From Algicola sp. (GTDB lineage Bacteria > Bacteroidota > Bacteroidia > Flavobacteriales > Flavobacteriaceae), in NCBI GenBank assembly GCA_018222835.1, contig JAAEZN010000003.1, positions 1,472 through 65,471 on the forward strand: a DNA stretch of 64,000 nucleotides. The letters run 5' to 3'. Positions within the stretch are counted from its first letter, which is position 1. Each line of letters begins with the position of its first letter. The notes beneath the pieces are model-generated. The model was not told the origin of the DNA. It searched no databases and saw only the letters and a list, made by a program, of their open reading frames with translations. Below, in pieces: positions 26,714-34,746 of the stretch. The translations under genes were made by a program, and so were the position numbers.

Positions 26714-28432
26714 TTAGGTAATCATTACTGATTTACTCATTTTTTTATCTCCTACAGAAATTCTATAAATATATTTTCCTGTGGATAAACTATCGCGCAT
26801 GCGCTCACGAATGTTTATATCCACGGCGCCTTCCATTAGCATTTCATTGAATAGGGTCCCTACGCGTTGTCCCAAAATATTAAAGAGTTCAATGTCCACA
26901 TGGGCGGATATTGGCATTTCCAAATGGATATACGGGTCTCTTGGCGATGTAGCAGGATATATAGCGGCATGTTCTATGGTATCCAATATATCGATATTAG
27001 GATCCATTGGGTCTTGCCCGGGTGGAGTTTCGGGTAAAATTGGTGGATCGTTGTCCATGGCAATATCCTCCAAAGTTTCACCACTACAATTAAATCCTAG
27101 ATCAATAGCTCGATAGGGGTGGCCCAAAAGATGTTGTTCCACTAAATTTCTGGGAACGCATAGCCATTCAGCCAATACGGTTCCATATAAATCCCTAAAG
27201 TCCATGGTATATTCCAAATTTCCTCGATTGTTGGGCTCATCTAATGATGGATGGTCGCCCACAAAGGCACTTCCGTTCAATCCAGAGCCAAAAAACAGAG
27301 TAGGAGCGGCTTTTCCGTGATCGGTACCGTTGGAACCATTTTCAAAAATTCGTCGTCCGAATTCTGAGAAGGTCATGCTCAATACCTTATCGTCCTGTTG
27401 TGTAAAAGCAAGGTCCTCATAAAAATTGTTGATGGCCACGGAAAGGTTGGACATTAAGCGTTCATGAACTTCGGGCTGATTACCGTGGGTATCAAAACCT
27501 CCCATGGAGATCATATATACTTTGGTCCCTAAATTTCCCTTGATCAAACGGGCCAACAAGGCCAATTGTCTTGCAAAACCATTGTCTTGGTACTCCACTT
27601 GGTTTTGCCCAGCCATATAGGCATCGTGAATAGTGCCGGCATACTCGTATGTGGTATTGGCCACTCCACGTAAAAACCTAAGTTGGTCGCCGTACATACA
27701 GTCATCAAAAGGAGCATTTTCAATATCGTAAAAGGTACCGGTCTCTGCGATTTGTTCCAGCTGATCTACATTGTTGGTCACAAAAGCGTAATTGGTTTCC
27801 TCTCCCTGAAACACCAAGTTGGCCAAGTTTCCAATCTGAATGGCAGCTGGTGCTGGTGGTGGCGAAATCAGATAATCGGGATACAATTGTTCAAAATGTC
27901 TGCCCATCCATCCTGTATTTTCACCGGAAAAACCAGTAGTGGTCAAGTCGGTGTTGGCAAAAATATCGGAACCTGTAAAGTGGGATAGACTTTGGTTTTG
28001 GTAGCCTACGCCGTGCACTGCTTTAAACTGTCCGTCTCCCCAAAGGGATTCTAGTGCACTCATGTATGTGGGCACCCCAAAATCGTCGGTAAGTTTTAAG
28101 ACCTTACTTTCTGGGATATAAATATTGGGCCTTGCATTTGCATAAGTATCATATTGTTGAACGGGAATTACGGTACTAAGGCCATCGTTTCCTCCAGATA
28201 ACCGAATCAGGATCAAAATATTGTCGGTTTCCGCTGCAGCAACAGCGGCAGTCAACGGTGATGGCGCCGAGGCAGAGATAAAATGGCTGCCCAAAAAAAT
28301 GGACCCTGAACCTGCAATCCCTAAAGCTTGTAAAAAGGAACGACGGCTCCATTTGGTATGCTCCATATCGTGGCCTTCATGTTCCAAGCCTTTGTATGGA
28401 GATGTATCGTGGTTGTGGTGATTATCGCACAT
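26714..28432 (-). CDS. DUF1501 protein with Tat signal and T9SS-like C-terminal domain
   Basis: 572 residues. A His-rich leader (MCDNHHNHDTSPY, residues 1-13) is followed by a twin-arginine signal (WSRRSFLQALGIAGSGSIF, about 28-46), so export is by Tat in a folded state. The central part is the DUF1501 (alkaline-phosphatase-like) domain: LIRLSGGNDGLSTVIPV, MISMGGFDTHGNQ, FSEFGRRIFENGSNGTDHGKAAPTLFFG. The last 80 residues (HVDIELFNILGQRV, GKYIYRISVGDKKMSKSVMIT) resemble a type-A T9SS sorting domain, though the usual YPNP start is degenerate. Second gene of the DUF1800-DUF1501 pair, 9 bp apart. Confidence 0.88.
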   Translation of the reverse strand: MCDNHHNHDTSPYKGLEHEGHDMEHTKWSRRSFLQALGIAGSGSIFLGSHFISASAPSPLTAAVAAAETDNILILIRLSGGNDGLSTVIPVQQYDTYANARPNIYIPESKVLKLTDDFGVPTYMSALESLWGDGQFKAVHGVGYQNQSLSHFTGSDIFANTDLTTTGFSGENTGWMGRHFEQLYPDYLISPPPAPAAIQIGNLANLVFQGEETNYAFVTNNVDQLEQIAETGTFYDIENAPFDDCMYGDQLRFLRGVANTTYEYAGTIHDAYMAGQNQVEYQDNGFARQLALLARLIKGNLGTKVYMISMGGFDTHGNQPEVHERLMSNLSVAINNFYEDLAFTQQDDKVLSMTFSEFGRRIFENGSNGTDHGKAAPTLFFGSGLNGSAFVGDHPSLDEPNNRGNLEYTMDFRDLYGTVLAEWLCVPRNLVEQHLLGHPYRAIDLGFNCSGETLEDIAMDNDPPILPETPPGQDPMDPNIDILDTIEHAAIYPATSPRDPYIHLEMPISAHVDIELFNILGQRVGTLFNEMLMEGAVDINIRERMRDSLSTGKYIYRISVGDKKMSKSVMIT

Positions 28433-28441
28433 GGGTTGAGG

Positions 28442-29938
28442 TTATTTAAGTTGAAACTCGGGCTCGCGAGATAGGTGACGTAATAAAAGATAAACTTGCG
28501 ATGGTCCAGTTTCCCACCCAAGTAAAGTCCATGAAGGAGTTGTGCCTCCTTCATAATAATTAATGTCCACATCGCTCCTAAATGCGAGATATGCTCTATC
28601 GTAGTCAGCATTGGTCAGCAACCCTTTGGGTAAAAATTTATCGATGATGGGTCTGGCCACTTCGTCGGGGTTGTTACTTGTGAGCCCAGCATTACCAGAA
28701 AGCGATAGACCTAAATCCCTGAATTGTCCGGGATTGTTTTGATAAAATCGTTGTAAGAGCATCTCAACGGTCAACCATCTTCCAATAATAAAGTTGGTGT
28801 TTATCCATGTTCGGTCGCGCTGCCAGCCCTCTACCTCGGGTGGTTGAAAAAAGCGTTGTCCGATCAAGGAGCAGGCATCGATCATGTTTATAACGGTTCC
28901 ATCGTCATAGGTGAATCCTGTTTCCTTTAAGAGGTTAAAGTAAAGGTCGGCCGGACTTTTTATGATTACACCTATTGCTGTTTCGTCGAAAAAATGCTGG
29001 CTTTTAAAGAGTTGACGTAGCACAGGGGCAATTTCAAAACCACTATTTATAAAGGTCTGTGCCAAACCATCAATAATTTGTGGAGCGATTCCTCCATCAT
29101 CTCCGGTTGAATCGGGGTGGATAAAAAATTCGTAAAGTTTTTTACAGATAAACCAACCGATCTCGTTAGGTCTTTGGTTAAATAGGATGTCGATTACATC
29201 ATCGTAATCCCAGTTTCCTGTTTGTCCGAATATGGTCTTGTTCTCTGTATTGAACTCCGAAGGGTCGAACGTAACTTGGGTACATCCTTCCTCACCTCTT
29301 TCGGTATAACCGGACAAAGCCTTGGAGGTTTCTATTATATCTTCTTCGGTGTAATTATTTCCTTCTCCCAAAGTAAAAAGCTCATAAAGCTCACGGGCAT
29401 AGTTCTCGTTCGGATTGTTCCCTCGGTTTCTTACACCGTCCAAATAATAGAGCATGGCACTGGTTAGACCAACTTCACTGGTGAAGGTTTTAAAATTGCC
29501 CAAGGCATTTCGTTGTAAACAGTTGATGTAGTAATAAAGAAACTGTGGACAATCATAAGTTTCCAATTGTGTCACAAAGTGATTGCTCCAAAAGAAACTC
29601 AATCTATCGAGCAGTTCATTGTTCACCATGGCGTTTCCGTAGGCTGTGGTAAGCTCTTCAATATGGGCTCTACGCATTTGCCTTGCCAAATCGTCATCAT
29701 TTGGGTAATTGGCATTGTTCCAATCGGCCCATTGGGGGGCGGGGAGCGGAAGAACGGCAAGTGCTTGGTTTACCAAGGTATCTACTAGAGAGCTGGCCGA
29801 TTCTCCAACAGCAGCAGAAATGGTTTGTACTGAGGCACTAAAACCTAACCTTCGGTACAAGTGGGCCGCACGCAATTCATCCAATGGAGTATTGTACGGC
29901 GCCAAAGTTGAGGAATTACAATTGATAAAGTATTCCAT
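28442..29938 (-). CDS. DUF1800-domain protein
   Basis: 498 residues. Typical DUF1800 layout: AAHLYRRLGFSAS at the start (about residue 24), the helix FFWSNHFV, the acid-rich GVRNRGNNPNENYARELYELFTLG, WDYDDVIDILFNQRP, and PPEVEGWQRDRTWINTNFIIGRW. The function of DUF1800 is unknown; it is commonly paired with DUF1501, as here, suggesting a joint extracytoplasmic role. I see no clear signal peptide on this one, which leaves the export route open. Followed 9 bp later by the DUF1501 gene. Confidence 0.9.
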   Translation of the reverse strand: MEYFINCNSSTLAPYNTPLDELRAAHLYRRLGFSASVQTISAAVGESASSLVDTLVNQALAVLPLPAPQWADWNNANYPNDDDLARQMRRAHIEELTTAYGNAMVNNELLDRLSFFWSNHFVTQLETYDCPQFLYYYINCLQRNALGNFKTFTSEVGLTSAMLYYLDGVRNRGNNPNENYARELYELFTLGEGNNYTEEDIIETSKALSGYTERGEEGCTQVTFDPSEFNTENKTIFGQTGNWDYDDVIDILFNQRPNEIGWFICKKLYEFFIHPDSTGDDGGIAPQIIDGLAQTFINSGFEIAPVLRQLFKSQHFFDETAIGVIIKSPADLYFNLLKETGFTYDDGTVINMIDACSLIGQRFFQPPEVEGWQRDRTWINTNFIIGRWLTVEMLLQRFYQNNPGQFRDLGLSLSGNAGLTSNNPDEVARPIIDKFLPKGLLTNADYDRAYLAFRSDVDINYYEGGTTPSWTLLGWETGPSQVYLLLRHLSREPEFQLK

Positions 29939-30108
29939 AGCAATGTCTGGCGTTAAATAAGTACATAGTTTTGGGGCAACTATATGTTTATGCTAATGTT
30001 GGGTGTGGTTCAATTGAGCCAACAAATTACAATCTTAACGTTCTAATGTCCATGAACGACCAAATTTTTCGACGAAATGCACAAAAAAATTAGATCTTTA
30101 TAAAATAT
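29939..30108. other. Divergent promoter region between DUF1800 and YraN
   Basis: 170 bp, AT-rich, must hold promoters for both directions. GGTTCAATTGAGCC (about 30008-30021) is a near-perfect 14-bp palindrome with one G-T position, a possible operator. No RNA gene seen. Confidence 0.4.
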
Positions 30109-30468
30109 ATGGCCCATCACAACACATTTGGAAAGCTCGGCGAGCAAAAAGCGGTTGCTTTTTTAGAGAGTAAGGGATACAAAATATGTCATCGTAACTA
30201 CCGGTATCTCAATGCTGAAATCGACATTGTGGCCGAAAAGGAAGGGATTTTGGCCATAGTAGAGGTGAAGTCCCGAAATACTAGGTTTTTGGAAGATATT
30301 TCCACGGTGATATCCTCTAAAAAAATTAAACTTTTGACCATGGCGGCAAATCATTTTATCGAAAAAAACAATATAGATGTTGAGGTTAGATTTGATGTGA
30401 TTACGGTGGTAAAAAAGGGTCAGGAGTTTGAAATAGAACACTTTGTAGATGCGTTCTATCATTTTTAA
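30109..30468 (+). CDS. YraN family (UPF0102) endonuclease-like protein
   Basis: 119 residues, the normal size. A PD-(D/E)xK-type nuclease pattern is visible: GEQKAVAFLESKGYKICHRNYR, then NAEIDIVAEKEGILAIVEVKSRNT with the E-x-D...E-V-K catalytic arrangement (about residues 39-60). YraN proteins are related to Holliday-junction resolvases, but their role is not firmly known. First of a short plus-strand run with the ACT-like gene. Confidence 0.92.
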   Translation: MAHHNTFGKLGEQKAVAFLESKGYKICHRNYRYLNAEIDIVAEKEGILAIVEVKSRNTRFLEDISTVISSKKIKLLTMAANHFIEKNNIDVEVRFDVITVVKKGQEFEIEHFVDAFYHF

Positions 30469-30521
30469 CCATTTGTTTGTTTTATAACAATGTGTTATTT
30501 TTGGATAAATTCTCGCCGAAA

Positions 30522-31181
30522 ATGAAAACAATATCTGCCGTAGTTGAGCACTACATAAAGAAAAAGCCTTTTTTGCAAACTGCTTTGGCACAAGGGATTA
30601 TAAACCTAACTTCCCTGTCTAGGCAAATAAAGCCAGAGATTGCCGAAGAACTCGGTAAAGATGTAAAAGATGGCGCTATTGTAATGGCACTTAAACGCCT
30701 TTCGGATGATCTGGAGTTTAGGGCAACCCACAAGATTGTAAAAGTGCTCAAAAATATTGGTGAAATTACCGTTAGGTCCAATTTGTCCGATTACACTTTC
30801 CTGGCCTCCGATACTATTTTGCAACAACAGGCTAGATTACTGGAAGAGGTAAACGCTAATCAAGATGTATTTTATACCTCCTCTCGGGGGGTGAACGAAA
30901 TCAATATTGTTATCAGTAATGTGATGGACAGTGTTGTGGAGAAGTACTTTAAAATGGAGCGGTGTACCCAAAAGGCGGAGGGGCTCTCTTCCATTACCGT
31001 AAAACTACCTTCCGATAACGTAGCGGTACCAGGTATTTATTACTTTATCTTTCAACGATTGGCATGGGAGGGCATTATACTTTATGAAGTGATTTCTACT
31101 ACAAACGAGTTCACGATTTTGGTGAACGAAGAACAAGTAGATGTTGCCTTTAAGACCATTAAGGATCTAAAATCATTATAA
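30522..31181 (+). CDS. ACT-like regulatory protein (often mislabelled aspartate kinase)
   Basis: I start it at ATG 30522 (MKTISAVVEHYIKKKPFLQ), 219 residues; an upstream in-frame start at 30477 adds an atypical leader. The N-terminal half is helical (LQTALAQGIINLTSLSRQIKPEIAEEL, KDGAIVMALKRLSDDLEFR); the C-terminal half has two ACT-like repeats (INIVISNVMDSVVEKYF and GIILYEVISTTNEFTILVNEEQVDVAFKTIKDL), as in the regulatory part of aspartokinases. No kinase domain is present. It may bind an amino acid and regulate transcription or an enzyme; function unknown. Confidence 0.75.
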   Translation: MKTISAVVEHYIKKKPFLQTALAQGIINLTSLSRQIKPEIAEELGKDVKDGAIVMALKRLSDDLEFRATHKIVKVLKNIGEITVRSNLSDYTFLASDTILQQQARLLEEVNANQDVFYTSSRGVNEINIVISNVMDSVVEKYFKMERCTQKAEGLSSITVKLPSDNVAVPGIYYFIFQRLAWEGIILYEVISTTNEFTILVNEEQVDVAFKTIKDLKSL

Positions 31182-31254
31182 CCTGAGATAACTTTTAGTG
31201 GCCTAAACTAAAATAGGTTCTTCTTCGTTTTAGAAAAAGACACTTTTTGGAAAA

Positions 31255-33237
31255 ATGACCAAGAAAAGGATTCTTTATGGTTTTCTGGGCCTAATTGTAC
31301 TGTACTTGTGCTATTTGGTCTATATTTTTGTGCTATCCCCCAAAACAAATCTTCAATCCATTTACCTTATCCCAAAGGATGCGGTTTTCGTTATTGAATC
31401 GGAACGGCCTGTGGAGGGTTGGGAGCAGATCAGTAAAAGTAAAGCTTGGCACCACCTTAAAAAGAACGACTACTTTTCCGAACTCACGGAAAGCATCCAA
31501 AGGGTAGATACAGTTTTTAACAACAATCATAAACTATTCGAGTTTTTTGATGATCGCTCCCTGTTTATTTCCATTCATATGACTTCTCCCAAGGACTATG
31601 GGATTTTTTATGTACTCGATTTAAAACGGATTGCCAAATTACAATTGCTCAAAACCTATTTGAATACTTTGCTGGACGATGGTTATGTGCTGAGCAAACG
31701 TACCTATCACGAACACGAGATCTTGGAAGTGCACGATCGGGAGAGCAAGGAGACCATGTATTTGTCCTTTATCAAAAATCAATTGGTAGCCTCCTATACC
31801 CACACCTTGGTGGAAGCTTCCATAGATCAGTATGCGGAGCCAGTATTGGGCCGCAACCTCAACTTTTTGGAGATCAATCAAAAAGTAGGGCACGAGGACT
31901 TGTTCCGATTATATGTGCAATATCATTTTTTTGACGATTACATTAAAATGTATTCGGATCAGCCTTCCAACTGGGTAAAACGCGTAAGCGAAAACTTTTT
32001 GTTTTCCGGATTCTATTTTGATTTGGACAAGAACAGCACACTTACTGCCAACGGATACACCAACATTAGCGCAGTTAACGAGTATTATCTGGAAGCACTT
32101 CAAAAATCGGGAAAAGCAAAACGTTCCATTCCCGAAGTGGCGCCTAACAGCACAGCACTTTATGTAAGTTATGGGTTTGATAGCTTTTCCGAATTCTACA
32201 AAAATTTTGAAAAAGTCCAACAAAGTGACCCCGAACAATTTGAAAGCTATCAAGAAGGCATTACCAAAGTAGAGAAGTTTCTAAAAATTGATGTAAAGGA
32301 GAATTTTGTGAGTTGGATAGGGAACGAAATCGCCGTGCTTCAAATCCAATCCCACATTACCAAAGGTAAAAACGATGTTGCGCTCGTCCTCAAAGCGAAT
32401 AATGCCGAGGATGCCAAGACCAATTTGAATTTTGTGGTGGAACAGATCCGTAAAAAGACACCCGTAAAGTTTAAAGCGGTAAATTATAAGGATTACGAAA
32501 TAAATTTCTTGTCCATCAAAGGTTTCTTTAAGATGTTGTTGGGCGGCAGGTTCGATGAATTCGATAAGCCTTATTTTACCCAAATAGATGATTATGTAAT
32601 CTTTAGTGATAATCCAAACACCCTAAAGGGTATAATTGATAAGGTATCGGAGGGTGATATCCTTGCGAGTTCGGAGGAGTTCAAGAATTTTGATGAAAAA
32701 TTTGATTCAGAATCCACAGTGTTCGTTTACAGTAATGTGCCTTTGCTGTTTGATAACATGTATGCCTTGGCAGATGCGCCGACCAAACAGAAAATGTACA
32801 AGAACAAGGATTTTATTATTTGCTTCCCTCAAGTAGGATTGCAATTGACCCCAGAAGATGATTTGTTCGAAAGTCGTTTGGTGCTCAACTATAAGGATGT
32901 GGAAGAAGTAAAGAAAGCGACCAATCCGTCAAAAAACATTAACACAACGACTCCGAAAAATCAAAATATAACATCAACCGAGATAACCGATGCCGTTTTT
33001 AATCTTAAACCTATTTACCCGAACGACTTAAATGCGAAGTCGTTCACCAAAAAATACGCCAACGGGGACGTCAGGTTTCAAGTAGAACTTAAGGATGGAT
33101 TAAAACACGGTCGTTACGAAGCGTTTTATCCAAACGGTATCCGAAAAATACGAGGTCGCTTTAGGGATGATGAGCAGGTGGGCACATGGCGGTATTACAA
33201 TGAAGATGGGGAGCAAGTCCATAAAAAACGGTTCTAG
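31255..33237 (+). CDS. DUF3352-like membrane-anchored protein with MORN-like C-terminus
   Basis: 660 residues. One N-terminal membrane segment (ILYGFLGLIVLYLCYLVYIFVL, residues 5-27) anchors a large extracytoplasmic domain (about 30-560) resembling DUF3352 (IPKDAVFVIESERP, KNFVSW-like VKENFVSWIGNEIAVLQIQ). After a Thr/Asn-rich linker the last 60 residues form MORN-like repeats (NGDVRFQVELKDGLKHGRYEAFYPNGIRKIRGRF, DDEQVGTWRYYNEDGEQ), as in YwqK-type proteins. Probably envelope-associated. Function unknown. Confidence 0.75.
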   Translation: MTKKRILYGFLGLIVLYLCYLVYIFVLSPKTNLQSIYLIPKDAVFVIESERPVEGWEQISKSKAWHHLKKNDYFSELTESIQRVDTVFNNNHKLFEFFDDRSLFISIHMTSPKDYGIFYVLDLKRIAKLQLLKTYLNTLLDDGYVLSKRTYHEHEILEVHDRESKETMYLSFIKNQLVASYTHTLVEASIDQYAEPVLGRNLNFLEINQKVGHEDLFRLYVQYHFFDDYIKMYSDQPSNWVKRVSENFLFSGFYFDLDKNSTLTANGYTNISAVNEYYLEALQKSGKAKRSIPEVAPNSTALYVSYGFDSFSEFYKNFEKVQQSDPEQFESYQEGITKVEKFLKIDVKENFVSWIGNEIAVLQIQSHITKGKNDVALVLKANNAEDAKTNLNFVVEQIRKKTPVKFKAVNYKDYEINFLSIKGFFKMLLGGRFDEFDKPYFTQIDDYVIFSDNPNTLKGIIDKVSEGDILASSEEFKNFDEKFDSESTVFVYSNVPLLFDNMYALADAPTKQKMYKNKDFIICFPQVGLQLTPEDDLFESRLVLNYKDVEEVKKATNPSKNINTTTPKNQNITSTEITDAVFNLKPIYPNDLNAKSFTKKYANGDVRFQVELKDGLKHGRYEAFYPNGIRKIRGRFRDDEQVGTWRYYNEDGEQVHKKRF

Positions 33238-33310
33238 ATTTCTCGTCGCATTGCTCCATCGAAATGACTTTGGGGCACCCTATGTCATTTCGAACGAATG
33301 TGAGAAATCT
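33236..33310. repeat. 75-bp palindromic repeat element, copy 1
   Basis: Left arm 33236-33268 begins AGATTTCTC and ends CGAAATGAC; right arm 33284-33310 begins GTCATTTCG and ends GAGAAATCT, so both tips pair perfectly over 9 bp. It starts inside the stop codon of the DUF3352-like gene. The left arm is identical over 33 bases to copy 2 at 34668-34700. Confidence 0.9.
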
Positions 33311-33332
33311 AATTTGTTGTTCCGAGCTGCTA

Positions 33333-33350
33333 CCTTAGCGAAGTCGAAGG
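33333..33350. repeat. Repeat fragment upstream of serine hydrolase
   Basis: CCTTAGCGAAGTCGAAGG has the AGCGAAGTCGAAG core shared with the mfd element and self-complementary ends (CCTT/AAGG). Confidence 0.6.
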
Positions 33351-33441
33351 AGAGTGAAGAATCCCTATAAATATCTCATTGGTTGGTTGGAGCAATTCCC
33401 AACAATTGTTACCTTTCTTGTCCAATCCAAACCTCTGTAAA

Positions 33442-34599
33442 ATGAAAAACAGCATAGTTGCGGTTATACTTCTTGCCGCATTTACCACTACTTTTAATGT
33501 CAACTCCCAACAAATCAATTTTCCAAAACGCTACGAAACTTGGAAAACAGCAGAAAAGGGTCAATTCAAGTTCAACAAAACAGTGCTGGACAAAGCAGTG
33601 GGGTTTGCTAATGCCAATGAATATTCAGGGTCTAGGGATTTAAGGGTTGCTATTTTGGAAGGCTTTAAGCACGAACCTTTTCATCAAATACTGGGTCCGA
33701 CCAAAAAGCGCGGAGGCCCAGCTGGTATGGTTATGAAGAACGGCTATGTTTTGGCCTCTTGGGGCGATACCAAACGTGTTGATATGACCTTTAGTGTAAC
33801 CAAGAGTTTTTTGTCCACCGTTGCCGGATTGGCCAAAGACCGTGGATTGATCCAAGATACCAAGGATAAGGTAGGCAATTACATTTGGGATGGCACTTTT
33901 GCTGGTGAGCATAATTCCAAAATAACATGGGAACATTTACTACAACAAAATTCCGATTGGTCGGGTGAGCTTTGGGGCGGTAAAGACTGGGCAGACCGTC
34001 CACCAAGTGAAGGTGGTCTGGACGATTGGAAGTTTAGAACCTTAAACGAACCGGGCAAAGTAATGGAATATAATGATGTTAGGGTGAATGTACTTGCCTA
34101 TTCATTGACCCATGTATGGAGAAAGCCCGTTCCCATGGTGCTCAAAGAAGAGCTAATGGATAAAATCGGAGCTACTACGTCTTGGAGATGGTTCGGTTAC
34201 GAAAATGCTTGGACCGTTATTGATGGTATAAAAATGAAATCCGTGACCGGAGGCGGACATTCAGGAGCGGGACTTTTTATTTCTACAGAAGATATGGCCC
34301 GTTTTGGAACCTTGTTCTTGAACAATGGTAAATGGGAAGATGAGCAAATCATCAGTGAGGATTGGATCAAGGAAGCGACTACGCCTTCTGTACCTAACGT
34401 GAATTATGGTTACATGTGGTGGCTGAACCAACAAGGTGGCCGACATTGGGATGGTGTGCCCGAGCATGTGTTCTACGCTGCTGGTTTTGGAGGTAATTTT
34501 ATTGTGGTAGACCAAAAAAGCGGATTGGTCATCGTGACCCGTTGGTTGGAACCTTCCAAAATAGGAGAATTTGTGAAGCAGGTGTACGAGGCTTTTTAA
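33442..34599 (+). CDS. Serine hydrolase, beta-lactamase (class C) family
   Basis: I start it at ATG 33442 (MKNSIVAVILLAAFTTTFNVNSQ, a signal peptide), 385 residues; the longer frame from 33379 runs into the repeat region. Catalytic SxxK is in FSVTKSFLSTVAGLAKDRG, the YxN-like tyrosine in VMEYNDVRVNVLAYSL, and a C-terminal GGG-type box follows (VYAAGFGGNFIVVD-like region). Related to esterases, D-amino-acid peptidases and class C beta-lactamases; substrate unknown. The gene is flanked by two 75-bp palindromic repeats as direct repeats. Confidence 0.88.
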   Translation: MKNSIVAVILLAAFTTTFNVNSQQINFPKRYETWKTAEKGQFKFNKTVLDKAVGFANANEYSGSRDLRVAILEGFKHEPFHQILGPTKKRGGPAGMVMKNGYVLASWGDTKRVDMTFSVTKSFLSTVAGLAKDRGLIQDTKDKVGNYIWDGTFAGEHNSKITWEHLLQQNSDWSGELWGGKDWADRPPSEGGLDDWKFRTLNEPGKVMEYNDVRVNVLAYSLTHVWRKPVPMVLKEELMDKIGATTSWRWFGYENAWTVIDGIKMKSVTGGGHSGAGLFISTEDMARFGTLFLNNGKWEDEQIISEDWIKEATTPSVPNVNYGYMWWLNQQGGRHWDGVPEHVFYAAGFGGNFIVVDQKSGLVIVTRWLEPSKIGEFVKQVYEAF

Positions 34600-34621
34600 A
34601 GTTGAGTGTTATTCCTTGTGG

Positions 34622-34643
34622 ATGCTGAGCGTAGCCGGAGCAT
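34622..34643. repeat. Repeat fragment downstream of serine hydrolase
   Basis: ATGCTGAGCGTAGCC then GGAGCAT: self-complementary ends around the CTGAGCGnAGnCGnAG core seen in mfd and metG. 22 bp downstream of the serine hydrolase stop. Confidence 0.75.
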
Positions 34644-34667
34644 TACACGAAAGCTTTTATCGGTTAT

Positions 34668-34742
34668 AGATTTCTCGTCGCATTGCTCCATCGAAATGAC
34701 TCTGAAAATATAGTTGTCATTTCGAACTAAGGTGAAAAATCT
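34668..34742. repeat. 75-bp palindromic repeat element, copy 2
   Basis: Same length and order as 33236-33310: left arm 34668-34700 identical over 33 bases, a different 15-base centre, and right arm 34716-34742 differing at a few positions. It sits between the convergent ends of the serine hydrolase and mfd genes. Confidence 0.9.
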
Positions 34743-34746
34743 TATG

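Noticed and set aside
29567-29960. Plus-strand frames opposite DUF1800
   Set aside because: Shadows of the conserved minus-strand gene.
30522-31181. Aspartate kinase label
   Set aside because: Only ACT-like repeats; the kinase motif KFGG(T/A)SV is absent. The true kinase is at 43854-45104.
33236-34742. Composite transposon around the serine hydrolase
   Set aside because: No transposase or clear target duplication; kept only as a repeat-flanked gene.
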